A stretch of 64,000 nt of DNA from Erythrobacter sp. (GCA_025698865.1 JAILWQ010000001.1:558001-622000); one strand, 5' to 3'; positions 51,886-62,205 are shown, counted from the first letter of the stretch. Notes: generated by a model from the sequence alone, not told the origin. Translations and numbers: made by a program.

Positions 51886-52730
51886 CGCACCTGCGCGTCC
51901 GTCTCGGTCAACTTGATCTCGAACAGGTTGGGCCACAGCTTGCCGGTGACGAACAGGCGGCGCTTCTCCGCATCCCAGGCGATACCGTTGAGAACGGCGT
52001 TGCTGGTCGCCATCGGCATGGTCGCGACGATGGCGCGCAGGTCGATCAGGCTGCGGACCACGCCGTCTTCCGGGTCGATCGCGACGATGAAGGGCGATTC
52101 CCAGACATTGGCGTAAACCAGGCCGTCAATCATCTCGAGCTCGTTCAGGCGCGCCAGCGGGCGGCCGTTCATCTTCACCGGGATGGTGCGCCGGACCTCG
52201 TAGGTTTCCGGATCGAGGACGCGCAAGGTGGCGCTGCCGTCGGAGTGGATCAGTCCTTCGGGAGATGCGGTCAGGCCCCAGCCCTCGAAGGGGAAGCCCT
52301 CATGTGATCCGGCGCTTTCCAGCGTTGTCGCGTTCCAGCGGTGGATGGCGCCGTTGCGCCAAGTGAGGCTGACGAATTCGTCGCCCCATAGCGCGAGGCC
52401 CTCGCCGAACTGCTCGGCGGGAATGGCATTGCTGGCGAGAACCTTGCCAGTTTCCAGATCGACCTTGCGCACGGTCGACTGGCCCTCCTGACCGGTGCTC
52501 TCGAACAGCGCACCGTCATGCCAGACGAGTCCTTGCGTGAAGGCGGCGCTGTCGTGCGGATAGGTCGCGACGATGTCGGCGCGATAGACAGTCGGCCCGG
52601 AATAGGTTTCGGGTGCCGTCGTGCTTTCGGGTGCCGCGGCGGTGGCTTGCTGCGCCAGCGACGGGGCCGTTCCAACCGAGCCAAGCAGACCCAGCGCCGA
52701 GAAAAGGAAAAGTGTCGCACGAAGCTTCAT
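51882..52730 (-). CDS. Glutaminyl-peptide cyclotransferase (bacterial type)
   Basis: 282 aa. Signal peptide (1 to about 26) and a five-bladed propeller: DIVATYPHDSAAFTQGLVWHDGALFESTGQEGQSTVRKVDLETGKVL, LNELEMIDGLVYANVWESPFIVAIDPEDG and NGIAWDAEKRRLFVTGKLWPNLFEIKL are diagnostic of the QC propeller family. It forms N-terminal pyroglutamate on secreted proteins. ATG 52730. No obvious operon partner. Confidence 0.93.
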   Translation of the reverse strand: MKLRATLFLFSALGLLGSVGTAPSLAQQATAAAPESTTAPETYSGPTVYRADIVATYPHDSAAFTQGLVWHDGALFESTGQEGQSTVRKVDLETGKVLASNAIPAEQFGEGLALWGDEFVSLTWRNGAIHRWNATTLESAGSHEGFPFEGWGLTASPEGLIHSDGSATLRVLDPETYEVRRTIPVKMNGRPLARLNELEMIDGLVYANVWESPFIVAIDPEDGVVRSLIDLRAIVATMPMATSNAVLNGIAWDAEKRRLFVTGKLWPNLFEIKLTETDAQVR

Positions 52731-52788
52731 CCGGTTTCCCTTTCGCCCCCCGGGCTTAGCACTGGCTGAATTGGCGTTCCAACGAACG

Positions 52789-52821
52789 GCCCCCGGTCCG
52801 CGATTCCTCGCGGCCGGGGGC
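52789..52821 (-). terminator. Long hairpin downstream of pckA
   Basis: GCCCCCGG (52789-52796) plus CCGCG (52798-52802) pair with CGCGG (52809-52813) plus CCGGGGGC (52814-52821), with one bulge and a 6-nt loop. It lies about 55 nt after the pckA stop. No strong T run on the minus strand, so termination efficiency is uncertain. Confidence 0.55.
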
Positions 52822-52873
52822 TCTCCTCTCCAACTCTCGTGCCCGGCCTTGAATCACGCGCGGGCAAACCGGA

Positions 52874-54463
52874 TCAGGCGGCGGCAGGCGCCGCATCGCG
52901 CACACCCTGGTCGACATGGGCCGCGAAGGGCTCGAAATTGTCGACGAAGAGCTGCACGAGCTTCTGCGCCGTGCGGTCGTATTTTTCCTTGTCGCTCCAG
53001 GTCGAGCGCGGATCGAGGATGCCGTCGTCGACACCCGCGACGCTGACCGGAACCTCGAACCCGAAATTCGGGTCCTTGCGGAACTCGGCATCATTGAGCG
53101 AACCGTCGAGCGCGGCGTTGAGCAGCGCGCGGGTGGCCTTGATCGGCATCCGGTTGCCCTCGCCATACTTGCCGCCGGTCCAGCCGGTGTTCACCAGCCA
53201 GCACTGCGCACCACCTTCGGCAATGCGCTTCTTGAGCAGATTGCCGTAAACGCTCGGATGGCGCGGCATGAAAGGCGCGCCGAAACAGGTGCTGAAAGTC
53301 GCCTGCGGTTCGGTAACGCCGATCTCGGTGCCGGCGACCTTCGCGGTGTAGCCGGACAGGAAGTGATACATTGCCTGATCGGGCGTCAACCGCGCGATCG
53401 GGGGAAGCACGCCGAACGCATCGGCGGTCAGCATGATGACATTCGAGGGCGGCGGGCCGAGATTGTCGTCGCTGGTGTTGGGGATGGAGGACAGCGGGTA
53501 GGCGCCGCGGGTGTTCTCCGCGAGCGTGTTGTCGTCGAGGTCGATCTCGCCGTTCTCGTCCATCACCACGTTCTCGAGCACGGTGCCTTCCATGCGGGTG
53601 GTGGCATAGATCTCGGGCTCGGCCTCCGGGTCGAGGCGGATCATTTTGGCATAGCAGCCGCCTTCGAAATTGAAGACCGCCGTGTCCGACCAGCCATGCT
53701 CGTCATCGCCGATCAGCGTGCGGCTGGCATCGGCGGACAAAGTCGTCTTGCCGGTGCCCGACAGGCCGAAGAACACCGCGCTCTTGCCGTCGGGCCCGAT
53801 ATTGGCGCTGCAATGCATCGGCATCACGCCCTTGGGCGGCAGGAGGTAATTGAGAATGCCGAAGACGCTCTTCTTCATTTCGCCGGCATAGCGGGTGCCG
53901 CCGATCAGGATCAGCTTCTCTTCCAGATTGACCGCGATCACCGTCTCGCTCCGGCAGCCATGACGCTCGGGATCGGCGCGGAAGGTCGGCAGGTCGATGA
54001 TGGTGTATTCGGGCACGAAACCGTCTAGTTCCGCCTCGGTCGGGCGGACCAGCAGAGTGCGGATGAACTGGTTGTGCCAGGCGAGCTCGTTGATGACCCG
54101 CACGTTGACGCGATATTCGGGCTGCGAACCGCCGAACAGGTCGGCGACATAAAGCGCCTTCTTGTCCTTCACCGCGGCCATGAAGTCCTCTTTCAGGGCG
54201 GCGAAATGCTCGGGCGTCATTGAGGCGTTGTTGTCCCACCAGACCGTGTCCTCGGTCTCGGCATTGCGGACGATGAACTTGTCCTTCGCGCTGCGGCCGG
54301 TGTGCTGGCCGGTCTCAACCACCAGCGGGCCGTGCTTGGCTTTCCTTCCCTCGCCGTTTTCCAGCGCCGCGGCCGTCAGCTCTTCGCTTGAGAGATTGGG
54401 ATGGATCGTCGCGGAAGTGGCGATCCCCTGCTGGTCGAGCGAATGAGAAAGCGGAACGGTCAA
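52874..54463 (-). CDS. pckA: Phosphoenolpyruvate carboxykinase (ATP)
   Basis: 529 aa, starting at TTG 54463 because AGGAG lies 8 nt upstream and the resulting length and N-terminus ([13 protein letters not shown]) fit; no ATG is in frame nearby. Kinase motifs: [58 protein letters not shown]-loop [15 protein letters not shown], metal site [10 protein letters not shown], and [17 protein letters not shown]. It makes phosphoenolpyruvate from oxaloacetate for gluconeogenesis. Divergent from chvI, a conserved arrangement in rhizobia and relatives in which ChvI/ChvG affects central metabolism. Confidence 0.95.
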   Translation of the reverse strand: MTVPLSHSLDQQGIATSATIHPNLSSEELTAAALENGEGRKAKHGPLVVETGQHTGRSAKDKFIVRNAETEDTVWWDNNASMTPEHFAALKEDFMAAVKDKKALYVADLFGGSQPEYRVNVRVINELAWHNQFIRTLLVRPTEAELDGFVPEYTIIDLPTFRADPERHGCRSETVIAVNLEEKLILIGGTRYAGEMKKSVFGILNYLLPPKGVMPMHCSANIGPDGKSAVFFGLSGTGKTTLSADASRTLIGDDEHGWSDTAVFNFEGGCYAKMIRLDPEAEPEIYATTRMEGTVLENVVMDENGEIDLDDNTLAENTRGAYPLSSIPNTSDDNLGPPPSNVIMLTADAFGVLPPIARLTPDQAMYHFLSGYTAKVAGTEIGVTEPQATFSTCFGAPFMPRHPSVYGNLLKKRIAEGGAQCWLVNTGWTGGKYGEGNRMPIKATRALLNAALDGSLNDAEFRKDPNFGFEVPVSVAGVDDGILDPRSTWSDKEKYDRTAQKLVQLFVDNFEPFAAHVDQGVRDAAPAAA

Positions 54464-54658
54464 GAAAACATCTCCTGGCGCAAGGGGGAAAGCGCGATTG
54501 GTCGACAGGCGATCCTCCGGGGCCCGGACGCTCGCGCCTGATACGATTCGGCGCATACGCCGCCGGGACCACAGCGTCAATTTACCGAAGTTAAACCGTC
54601 CCGTGCAGGGCCGTTCGCGCGTTGCGGTCGTGCGACAAAGAGACTAGGCGGTCGGGTG

Positions 54659-55414
54659 ATGGAAAACGAGGCTACCGTCCAGGCGAACGACGCAAATACG
54701 GGCCAGGCGGTGATCGCTCTGGTCGACGACGATCGCAACATCCTCACGACCGTCTCGATCGCCCTCCAGTCCGAAGGATTCGCCACCCGGGTCTATTCTG
54801 ACGGGGAGACGGCGCTGCGGGCATTGCTCGAGAACCCGCCCGACCTTGCCGTGTTCGACATCAAGATGCCGCGTATGGACGGAATGGAATTGCTGCGCCG
54901 CCTGCGCGAACGTTCGGAACTGCCGGTGATTTTCCTGACGAGCAAGGATGACGAGCAGGACGAGGAAGCCGGGCTCGAAATGGGCGCCGACGATTACATC
55001 GCCAAGCCCTTCAGCCTGCGCCTGCTGCTCGCCCGCGTCCGCGCGATCCTGCGCCGTGGCGGCAAGCTGCCTTCCGCCGATACGGAAGGCGCTGCCGAAG
55101 AGGCGCCGCAGCCGGTGCTGGAGCGCGGGCGGCTCAGGATGGACCCCGCACGCCATCAGGTGCTGTGGGACGGCAAGCCGGTCACGCTGACCGTCACCGA
55201 GTTCCTCATCCTCGAGGCGCTGGCCGCGCGCCCCGGCGTCATCAAGAACCGCAACCAGCTGATGGACGCGGCCTATCCCGACGACGTTTTCGTCGACGAT
55301 CGCACGGTCGACAGCCACATCAAGCGGATGCGCGGCAAGTTCCGCAAGATCGATTCCGAGTTCACTGCCATCGATACACTCTACGGGGCAGGCTACAGCT
55401 TCACCGATGGCTGA
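54659..55414 (+). CDS. chvI: OmpR-family response regulator ChvI
   Basis: 251 aa. Receiver domain: VDDD, phosphoacceptor Asp67 in [13 protein letters not shown], Thr in IFLTSKD and Lys in YIAKPFS. C-terminal winged helix: [35 protein letters not shown] and [18 protein letters not shown]. It overlaps the kinase gene by 8 nt. ChvI responds to acid or envelope stress in alphaproteobacteria and its loss is often lethal. Divergent from pckA over 195 nt. Confidence 0.93.
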   Translation: MENEATVQANDANTGQAVIALVDDDRNILTTVSIALQSEGFATRVYSDGETALRALLENPPDLAVFDIKMPRMDGMELLRRLRERSELPVIFLTSKDDEQDEEAGLEMGADDYIAKPFSLRLLLARVRAILRRGGKLPSADTEGAAEEAPQPVLERGRLRMDPARHQVLWDGKPVTLTVTEFLILEALAARPGVIKNRNQLMDAAYPDDVFVDDRTVDSHIKRMRGKFRKIDSEFTAIDTLYGAGYSFTDG

Positions 55415-57026
55415 CACGCCGCAGGTGCCGGAACCACGGCGCGAGAGGAGGCGCGGCGAGCGCGGAAACGCCCTGCGCGGCGATCCCCGGATCGACGGGA
55501 TGCGCTGGTCCCGCCGCCTCTCGCTCACCAGCCGCATCCTGTTCGTCAATGTCCTTCCGCTCGTGCTGCTGGGCGGCGGGGTCATCTATCTCGACGTCTA
55601 TCGCAAGCAGCTCCTCGACGAGCGGTTCAAGCTCGCTCTGGTCGAGGCGCAGATCACTGCCGAGGCCTTGGCCGGTGCGACCAACGAGCGCCAGCAGGCG
55701 CTGCTGATCCAGATCGGCAAGGAACAGCGGCTGCGCATCCGCCTCTACAGCCCCGCCGGCGATCTCGAGGCGGACAGTTTCGCGCTCGGTCCGCCGACCT
55801 TTTCGATCGAGGGGGCGCAGGACACCGGACAGGATTTCGCTCTCACACTCGATCGCTGGTTCGACCGGGTGGTCGGCGCGCCGCCGCTCCCCAATTACAC
55901 CGAACCCGCGACCGACAACGCCGCCGCATGGCCCGAACTGGTCCGCGCACGCGAGGAAAGCCTCACCCAGATCGTGCTGCGCGACGCGGCGGACGGGACC
56001 CATGTCATCAACGCCGCCGCCCCGGTCGGTCTCGACGGGGAATCGCTGCTGATCACCCGCAATCCGATCGACATCACCGAAAGCGTGCGGACCGCGCGCA
56101 CGACGGTCGCCGCAGGGGTGCTGGTCGCGCTGCTGATCTCGACGCTCCTCTCGCTGTTCCTCGCCCGCACCATCGTGCGCCCCTTGCGCGAGCTGGTGCA
56201 GGCCGCCGTGCGGGTGCGGCAGGGGCGCGACCGTCAGGTCGAGGTTCCGCGCCTGCCCGACCGGCGCGACGAGATCGGAATGCTCGCCCGCGCGACCTCC
56301 GACATGACGGCGGCGCTGCGCCAGCGGATCGACGCGGTCGAGCATTTCGCCGCCGATGTCGCGCACGAGATCAAGAATCCCCTCGCCTCCCTGCGCTCCG
56401 CCACCGAATCGCTGGGACGGGTCGAGGACCCCGCCCTGCGCGCCCAGCTGCTCGAGATCGCCACGCACGACGTGCGCCGGATCGACCGGCTGGTGACCGA
56501 GATTTCCGATGCCAGCCGCGTCGACGCCGAATTGTCGCGCGCGGTGTTCGAGCCGGTGGATTTCGTCCGGCTGGTGGAGAACATCATCGGCAGCCGCGAG
56601 GATCGTCAGGAAAACGAAGGCCGCGAAATCCTCTTCCGCCATGACCGCGAGAGCGCGCCCGTCATGGGCGAACCGACGCGGCTGGAAAGGGTGGTCGAGA
56701 ACCTGCTCGACAACGCCGTTTCCTTCTCGCCCGAGCGCGGGGTGATCGAACTCGATCTCGTCCAGGGCGACGGATGGATCACTTTCAGCGTCACCGATGA
56801 GGGCCCCGGCATCCCCGAGGCAAGCCGCGAACAGGTGTTCCAGCGGTTCCACTCGGTCCGCCCCGAAAGCGAAGATTTCGGGAACCACTCTGGGCTCGGT
56901 CTCGCCATCGCCCGCTCGATCGCCGAGGCGCATGACGGAACGCTGACGGCGGAGGGGCGGCTGGATGGCGCGTCCGGTGCCCGGCTGGTGCTGGGCCTGC
57001 CGATGCAGGTCCGGGCGTCCGCGTGA
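55407..57026 (+). CDS. chvG: Sensor histidine kinase ChvG
   Basis: 539 aa. Two membrane helices (about 45-65, [21 protein letters not shown], and about 230-255, [20 protein letters not shown]) flank a periplasmic sensor domain. HAMP follows, then the H-box [24 protein letters not shown]-box [16 protein letters not shown], and G-boxes [10 protein letters not shown] and [17 protein letters not shown]. It phosphorylates ChvI. Its stop overlaps the hprK GTG (GTGA), binding the two-component system to the PTS genes downstream. Confidence 0.94.
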   Translation: MADTPQVPEPRRERRRGERGNALRGDPRIDGMRWSRRLSLTSRILFVNVLPLVLLGGGVIYLDVYRKQLLDERFKLALVEAQITAEALAGATNERQQALLIQIGKEQRLRIRLYSPAGDLEADSFALGPPTFSIEGAQDTGQDFALTLDRWFDRVVGAPPLPNYTEPATDNAAAWPELVRAREESLTQIVLRDAADGTHVINAAAPVGLDGESLLITRNPIDITESVRTARTTVAAGVLVALLISTLLSLFLARTIVRPLRELVQAAVRVRQGRDRQVEVPRLPDRRDEIGMLARATSDMTAALRQRIDAVEHFAADVAHEIKNPLASLRSATESLGRVEDPALRAQLLEIATHDVRRIDRLVTEISDASRVDAELSRAVFEPVDFVRLVENIIGSREDRQENEGREILFRHDRESAPVMGEPTRLERVVENLLDNAVSFSPERGVIELDLVQGDGWITFSVTDEGPGIPEASREQVFQRFHSVRPESEDFGNHSGLGLAIARSIAEAHDGTLTAEGRLDGASGARLVLGLPMQVRASA

Positions 57027-57439
57027 CCGGCATGCTCGTCAACGTCACCTGCGTCGCGATCGGCAGACGCGGCCTGTTGATCGAAGGGCCTCCCGGGAGC
57101 GGCAAGTCCTCGCTTGCGCTGGCCTTGATTGACCGGGGCGCGGTGCTGGTGGGCGATGACGGGATCTCGCTCGAACCCCGTGCGGACCGCTGCTGGGCGT
57201 TGCCGCCGCCCAACATCGCGGGTCTGCTGGAAGTGCGCGGCATCGGCCCGATCAAGCTGCTCACCACCAGCGCGCCGATCGCGCTGGTCCTCGCACTCGA
57301 TCCCGAGGCACCGCGCCTGCCCGATCCCGGCACGCGTATCTATGCCGGATGTTCGCTTCCCCTGCTCCCCTTCCGCCCAGGCGACGCGATCCAGGCGCTG
57401 CGAGCGGAAGCCGCTCTCCGCACCTTCGGAATCGCCTGA
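57023..57439 (+). CDS. hprK: Minimal HPr kinase/phosphorylase (catalytic domain only)
   Basis: 138 aa against about 310 in Gram-positives: only the C-terminal catalytic domain is present, as usual in alphaproteobacteria. Walker A GPPGSGKSSLALALI (22-36), then VLVGDDGISLEPRADRCWALPPPNIAGLLEVRGIGPI containing the HPrK signature. It phosphorylates and dephosphorylates a serine of HPr. Start GTG 57023, overlapping the chvG stop. Confidence 0.9.
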   Translation: MTGMLVNVTCVAIGRRGLLIEGPPGSGKSSLALALIDRGAVLVGDDGISLEPRADRCWALPPPNIAGLLEVRGIGPIKLLTTSAPIALVLALDPEAPRLPDPGTRIYAGCSLPLLPFRPGDAIQALRAEAALRTFGIA

Positions 57440-57518
57440 TCTCCGCGCTCCGGAAAGCCGCGCTTGCCAGCCATTGCGCGTTGCACTTGCGGCACGGCCT
57501 GTGCCACCATGCGTGGCG

Positions 57519-58454
57519 ATGAACCCGCAGCCACCCACCGCCCCGCCCCGGCAGCGCCTGCTGCTGGTCACTGGCATGTCCGGCGCGGGCAAGTCGACCG
57601 CGATCGAGGTTCTGGAGGATCTTGGCTGGGAGGCGATCGATAATTTCCCGATGCGCCTCCTGCCTAGCCTCGTGCGCCGTGAGGACAGCGGAGGCGCGCC
57701 GCTCGCCATCGGTGTCGATTCGCGCACCCGAGGCTTCATGCCGGCGGAGATAGTGCGGGAATTTGCCGAGCTGTCCACGCGCGATGATCTCGCGGTCGGA
57801 ACGCTGTTCCTCGACTGCGCGAGCGAGGAGATCCAGCGCCGCTACAACGAGACCCGCCGCCGCCATCCGATGGCGCGGGGGCGACCGGTGATCGAGGGGA
57901 TCAAGGCCGAGCGGGAGCTGCTCGAACCCCTGCGCAAGGCCGCCGAACTGGTCGTTGACACCACCGCCTTCAGCGCCCACGACCTGCAACTGGCGGTGCG
58001 CGAACGCTTCGCGACCGAAACGCCGATGGAACTGACGGTCACCGTCACCAGCTTCGGCTTTGCGCGCGGAATGCCGCCGCTCGCCGATCTGCTGTTCGAC
58101 ATGCGCTTTCTCGACAATCCGCACTGGTATCCCGCGCTTCGGCCGCAGACCGGCCGCGATACCGCCGTCGCGGAACACATCGCCGCCGATCCCGCCTTCG
58201 CGCCCGCCTTCGCGACGATCCGCGACTGCGTGCTCGAATTGCTGCCGCGCTATGCGGCGCAGGACCGCGCCTATCTGACAATAGCCTTCGGCTGCACCGG
58301 TGGGCGCCACCGGTCGGTCTACAGCGCCGAGCGCATGGCCGCCGCGCTGCGCGATGCCGGTCGCTCGCCCACTGTCATCCACCGCGATCTGGATGCACGC
58401 GCCACCGATGTCATCGAGGGACAGGCCCCCGCCGACCTGCCGGTGTCCGGTTGA
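57519..58454 (+). CDS. rapZ: RapZ, RNase adaptor/nucleotide-binding protein
   Basis: 311 aa from ATG 57519. N-terminal Walker A GMSGAGKSTAIEVLEDLGWEAIDNFP and C-terminal domain MRFLDNPHWYPALRPQTGRD, TIAFGCTGGRHRSVYSAERMA are diagnostic of RapZ/YvcJ. In E. coli it binds GlcN6P-responsive small RNAs; here the role is unknown but the gene is always close to HPr genes. It sits 79 nt after hprK. Confidence 0.93.
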   Translation: MNPQPPTAPPRQRLLLVTGMSGAGKSTAIEVLEDLGWEAIDNFPMRLLPSLVRREDSGGAPLAIGVDSRTRGFMPAEIVREFAELSTRDDLAVGTLFLDCASEEIQRRYNETRRRHPMARGRPVIEGIKAERELLEPLRKAAELVVDTTAFSAHDLQLAVRERFATETPMELTVTVTSFGFARGMPPLADLLFDMRFLDNPHWYPALRPQTGRDTAVAEHIAADPAFAPAFATIRDCVLELLPRYAAQDRAYLTIAFGCTGGRHRSVYSAERMAAALRDAGRSPTVIHRDLDARATDVIEGQAPADLPVSG

Positions 58455-58526
58455 CTTGCCCCCCGCCCGCGCGCAATGGCGCACACCTTCCATGCTCGTA
58501 AACCATACCTTTCCGGGGTCGCTCGC

Positions 58527-58964
58527 ATGATCGGCATGATCATCGTAACACATGGCAATCTTGCCGAGCATTTCATCGACGCGATGGAACACGTGGTCGG
58601 TCAGCAGTCTCAGTTCGCCACCGTCTGCATCGGACCGAGCGACGACATGGAGCAGCGCCGACAGGAAATCGCCGACGGGATCACCGCGGTCGACAGCGGC
58701 GAAGGTGCGATCATCCTGACCGACCTGTTCGGGGGTACGCCGTCCAACCTCGCGATCTCGCTGCTCGATGCAGGCCGGGTCGAGGTGATCGCGGGGATCA
58801 ATCTGCCGATGCTGATCCGCCTTGCCGGTGCGCGCAAGTCGATGGGCGTGGTCGACGCCGTCTATGCCGCGCAGGAAGCGGGCCGCAACTACATCACCGT
58901 GGCGAGCGAATTCCTCGGCCATCACGAGGCGCCCCCCCGCCGCACCGCGAAGGCCACGCCTTGA
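58527..58964 (+). CDS. PTS EIIA component, mannose-type (ManX-like)
   Basis: 145 aa. MIGMIIVTHGNLAEHFIDAMEHVVG with the phosphorylated His9, then AIILTDLFGGTPSNLAISLL and NLPMLIRLAGARK are the EIIA-Man domain marks. In alphaproteobacteria without sugar permeases this protein takes part in a regulatory phosphorelay. ATG 58527 chosen (frame is open to 58476). Its stop overlaps the HPr TTG (TTGA). Confidence 0.92.
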   Translation: MIGMIIVTHGNLAEHFIDAMEHVVGQQSQFATVCIGPSDDMEQRRQEIADGITAVDSGEGAIILTDLFGGTPSNLAISLLDAGRVEVIAGINLPMLIRLAGARKSMGVVDAVYAAQEAGRNYITVASEFLGHHEAPPRRTAKATP

Positions 58965-59239
58965 GCGAGCTGCGCCGCCGCCTCACCATCGTCAACCAGC
59001 GCGGTCTTCACGCGCGCGCCAGCGCCAGATTCGTCGCGGCGGTGGCCGAGCTTGACGGCGCGACCAGCGTGCGCGTGGGCCGGAAAGGCACCGAGGCGGC
59101 CGGGGGATCGATCCTCGGCCTGATGATGCTGGGTGCGGCCAAGGGCGACGAGATCGAACTGATCGTCTCTGGCGACAACGCCGAAACGGTGATGGCCGAC
59201 CTTGCAGCCATGGTGGAGGACGGGTTCGGCGAGCCCTGA
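58961..59239 (+). CDS. HPr phosphocarrier protein
   Basis: 92 aa with TTG start at 58961. RRLTIVNQRGLHARASARFVAAV holds the phosphorylated His (HAR motif) and EAAGGSILGLMMLGA holds the serine target of HprK. HPr passes phosphate from EI to EIIA; EI (ptsP/ptsI) is not in the window. Last gene of the chvI-HPr chain. Confidence 0.93.
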   Translation: MSELRRRLTIVNQRGLHARASARFVAAVAELDGATSVRVGRKGTEAAGGSILGLMMLGAAKGDEIELIVSGDNAETVMADLAAMVEDGFGEP

Positions 59240-59264
59240 CTGCCCGCAGCCCGACAATCCCCCG

Positions 59265-60101
59265 ATGACCCGCCGCCAGATTACCGGTTTTTCCAATCCG
59301 ACCGTCAAGGCACTCCGCGCCTTGCGCGACAAGAAGCATCGCAAAGCCGCCGGGCGGTTCCTTGCCGAGGGGCTGCGGCTGCTCACCGATGCGCGGGAGA
59401 ACGGGCACGTGTCCGAGACGCTCGTTCTGTCCGACGCGCGCGATCCGCATCCGCTTCTCGATGCGCTGGAACGAGACGTCATGGCATCCGGCGGCGAGGT
59501 GATCGAAACCACGCCCGACATCCTTGCCAAGATCACCGGCAAATCCAATCCGCAGGCGGTGGCGGGCGTCTTCCGCGAATTCGACACCTCGCTTGCCGCG
59601 CTGGATCGCGACGCCGCCGGGATCTGGCTGGTCGCGCAGGCGCTGCGCGATCCGGGCAATCTCGGCACCATGCTGCGCACCGGCGATGCGATCGGCGCGG
59701 GCGGGCTGATCCTGATCGACGATTGCGCCGACCCCTTCAGCGTCGAGGCGGTGCGCGCAAGCATGGGGGCCATCTTCACGCAAGGGATTGCACTGGCGCG
59801 CTGGGAGGAGTTCGAGCTTTGGCTCCGGCAGCCGCGCGGAGGCCCACCTGCCCAGCTGGTCGCGGCTTCGCTGCGCGAGGCGGTGCCTTATCGCGCCGCG
59901 CCCTACGCCGCGCCCTGTTTCGTGATGGTCGGCAACGAATCGCAGGGTCTGCCCGAGGCCTACGAGGCAGCCTGCGACCTGCGCGTGACGATGCCGATGC
60001 GCGGCCGGGCCGACAGCCTCAACGCCGCCGTCGCCGCGGCAGTGCTGGGTTACGAAGTGCTGGCCTGCCTCGATCCGGGGACGGGGTGCGGAAAGGACTG
60101 A
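59265..60101 (+). CDS. SpoU/TrmH-type RNA methyltransferase
   Basis: 278 aa from ATG 59265. An N-terminal substrate-binding domain (ITGFSNPTVKALRALRDKKHRKAAGRFLAEGLRLL) and the SPOUT knot: WLVAQALRDPGNLGTMLRTGDAIGAGGLILID, FVMVGNESQGLPEAY and VTMPMRGRADSLNAAVAAAVLGYEV, all family motifs. It 2'-O-methylates an rRNA or tRNA; the exact site is not clear. A few nt follow HPr without overlap. Confidence 0.9.
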   Translation: MTRRQITGFSNPTVKALRALRDKKHRKAAGRFLAEGLRLLTDARENGHVSETLVLSDARDPHPLLDALERDVMASGGEVIETTPDILAKITGKSNPQAVAGVFREFDTSLAALDRDAAGIWLVAQALRDPGNLGTMLRTGDAIGAGGLILIDDCADPFSVEAVRASMGAIFTQGIALARWEEFELWLRQPRGGPPAQLVAASLREAVPYRAAPYAAPCFVMVGNESQGLPEAYEAACDLRVTMPMRGRADSLNAAVAAAVLGYEVLACLDPGTGCGKD

Positions 60102-60162
60102 CGGGACATTCTGCCCGCGGGCGGAAACGGGTTCGCAAGGTTTTCGTGTCACGTCGACGAAT

Positions 60163-60720
60163 ATGAACGATCTCACGGCCGACCCGGCGCAGGTCCAGAA
60201 CCGTCGCCTGCATCCGCGAACCAATCTGTTCGTGGCGGCCTCGATCATCACCGAGCGGCTGCGCGCGGCGGTGCGTCTGCGCAACATCTCGCAGGCCGGA
60301 GCGCTGGTCGAGGGCGGCGAGTTGCCCGGTGTCGGCGATGCCTTCTGCCTGCGCCGCGGCGACCTTGCCGTGCGCGGGCAGGTGGTGCGGCGCGATGCGA
60401 AGAGCGCGGGTCTCAGTTTCGATCAGCCCACCGATCCCACCGACTGGCTGCCGACCAGCGAATCGGGACAGCAACGGGTCGACCGGATCGTCCACGAGGC
60501 GCGCGATCTCTATCCCAACGCCCGGCCCAGCCCGGCATTCCTCGCGGCGAAGAAATCGCATGCCGCAGACACCGTGGAGCTGGTGCGCCTCGCCGATATG
60601 CTCGACACGCTCGCCGACGCGCTTGCCTCGGACCCGGCGGTCGTGGGTCGCTATCTCGACAAGCTGCAGGTGCTCGACATGGCCGGACAGAAGTTGCGCC
60701 TGATCGCCCGCGAAGGCTGA
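60163..60720 (+). CDS. PilZ-domain protein
   Basis: 185 aa. PilZ motif: RRLHPRTNLF (RxxxR) followed by RLRNISQAGALVEGGELP (N/DxSxxG) about 30 residues later, so it should bind cyclic-di-GMP. The C-terminal half (about 100-185) is helical, of unknown type. It may link c-di-GMP to motility or surface-structure regulation; no partner is visible. Convergent with rmuC. Confidence 0.8.
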   Translation: MNDLTADPAQVQNRRLHPRTNLFVAASIITERLRAAVRLRNISQAGALVEGGELPGVGDAFCLRRGDLAVRGQVVRRDAKSAGLSFDQPTDPTDWLPTSESGQQRVDRIVHEARDLYPNARPSPAFLAAKKSHAADTVELVRLADMLDTLADALASDPAVVGRYLDKLQVLDMAGQKLRLIAREG

Positions 60721-60729
60721 CGCCGCGCC

Positions 60730-62205
60730 CTATTCGGCCGCGTCGCGGCGGTCCTCCTCCGGTTCCTCGACGCGGTTCTCGATCTGGGCGGCATCTTCGG
60801 CGCCATAGGTCGGCGTCTCAGCAATCTGGGGCAATTCGTCGATCTCGCGCTTGCCGATTTCGATGCCCTTCTCGTGCATTCGCCGACCGGCTGACAGTAC
60901 GTTGCGCTCGAAGCTGCCGACGAACTTGTTGTAATTCTTGACCGCGCTTTCGAGCCCTCCGCCGACACGCTTCAGGTGCTCGGCTGCCACCGCAAGCCGG
61001 TCGTATAGCTCCGCTCCGGCCTTGCCGATCTCGACTGCTTCGCGCGCGATATTGTCCTGCCGCCAGACCTGCGCCACGGTGCGCGCGATGGCGACGAGAT
61101 TGGTCGGCGTCGCCAGCAGCACCTTGTTGCGGAAGGCGAAATCCCACAGCTCCGGATCGTGTTCGAGCGCTGCGGCGACGAAATGCTCGCCTGGCACGAA
61201 CATGACGACATAATCGGGCGCGTCGTCGAACTGGCTCTGATAGCCCTTCGACCCCAGTGTCTGGACGTGATTGCGCATGGATTTGGCGTGGAGATCGAGA
61301 TGCCGCCCGCGCTCCTCGTCACCCTCGGCTTCAAAGGCAGCCTGATAGGCGTTGAGCGACACCTTGGCATCGATCACCAGCTTCTTCTGGCCCGGCACGT
61401 TTACGATGGCATCGGGCCGCAGCCGCCCGTCCTCGGTGTCGATCGAATGCTCGAGAATGAAATCGGTGTGCTCGGACAGGCCGCATTGCTCGAGTACGTT
61501 CTGCAACGCCCGCTCGCCCCAGCGCCCGCGCGCCTTGGGTGCGTTAGTCAGGCTGTTGCCGAGCCGCTGCGCCTCGCGCCGGACCTCTTCCTGCCCGCGC
61601 TGCATCTCGGTGATCTGCTGGTGGAGCCGGCCGAAGGCGTCGGTGCGCTTCTCCTCCAGTGCCGCGACCTGCTTCTCGTAGGCTTCGAGCCGCTTGCCGA
61701 CGGGATCGAGCAGCGCGCGCAGCTTTTCCTCCGAGGATTTCTCCGAATGGCCGAAGCGCTCGCTCGCCCGCTCGAGAAACGCCTCCTGCGCCCTGGTCAG
61801 AACGGCCGAGCCGGTGTTCTGGAATTCCTTGAGCAATTCGCCCCGCGCTTCGACCAGCAGCCGTTTCTGCTCGTCGAAATTGGCGGTCTTTTCCTTCAGC
61901 GTTGCCAGTTCGGAACCGAGCGCGGCATTCCCGCGCCGCAATTCCTCCATCGCGCCCTCGTGCGAGCGCCGAGTCTCGCGCAGCTCGGCATCCAGCGCAT
62001 CGGCCCGCTCGGCCCGCACAGTCGCGTTTTCGAGATCGACGATCGCCTTGCGGAACTTCTCGTCGAGATCGCGCGCCGCCGCATCACGCTCGGCATGGCG
62101 CGCCTGCCAGTCCCTGGCGGGCGCCGACCCGAAGCGATGACCGAGAAACCAGCCGAGCCCGAGGCCCAGCAGGATGGCGAAAATGGCGAGAAGGGTCGGG
62201 TCCAT
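60730..62205 (-). CDS. rmuC: RmuC family DNA recombination protein
   Basis: 491 aa. N-terminal membrane helix (LLAIFAILLGLGLGWFLG), long coiled coil about 35-200 rich in Ala, Glu, Arg, then the RmuC nuclease-like domain: KARGRWGERALQNVLEQCGLSEHTDF, GRLRPDAIVNVPGQKKLVIDAKVSLNAYQAAFEA, YVVMFVPGEHFVAAAL. RmuC limits inversion/recombination at short repeats. Start 62205. It follows the small membrane gene on the same strand after 42 nt. Confidence 0.93.
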   Translation of the reverse strand: MDPTLLAIFAILLGLGLGWFLGHRFGSAPARDWQARHAERDAAARDLDEKFRKAIVDLENATVRAERADALDAELRETRRSHEGAMEELRRGNAALGSELATLKEKTANFDEQKRLLVEARGELLKEFQNTGSAVLTRAQEAFLERASERFGHSEKSSEEKLRALLDPVGKRLEAYEKQVAALEEKRTDAFGRLHQQITEMQRGQEEVRREAQRLGNSLTNAPKARGRWGERALQNVLEQCGLSEHTDFILEHSIDTEDGRLRPDAIVNVPGQKKLVIDAKVSLNAYQAAFEAEGDEERGRHLDLHAKSMRNHVQTLGSKGYQSQFDDAPDYVVMFVPGEHFVAAALEHDPELWDFAFRNKVLLATPTNLVAIARTVAQVWRQDNIAREAVEIGKAGAELYDRLAVAAEHLKRVGGGLESAVKNYNKFVGSFERNVLSAGRRMHEKGIEIGKREIDELPQIAETPTYGAEDAAQIENRVEEPEEDRRDAAE

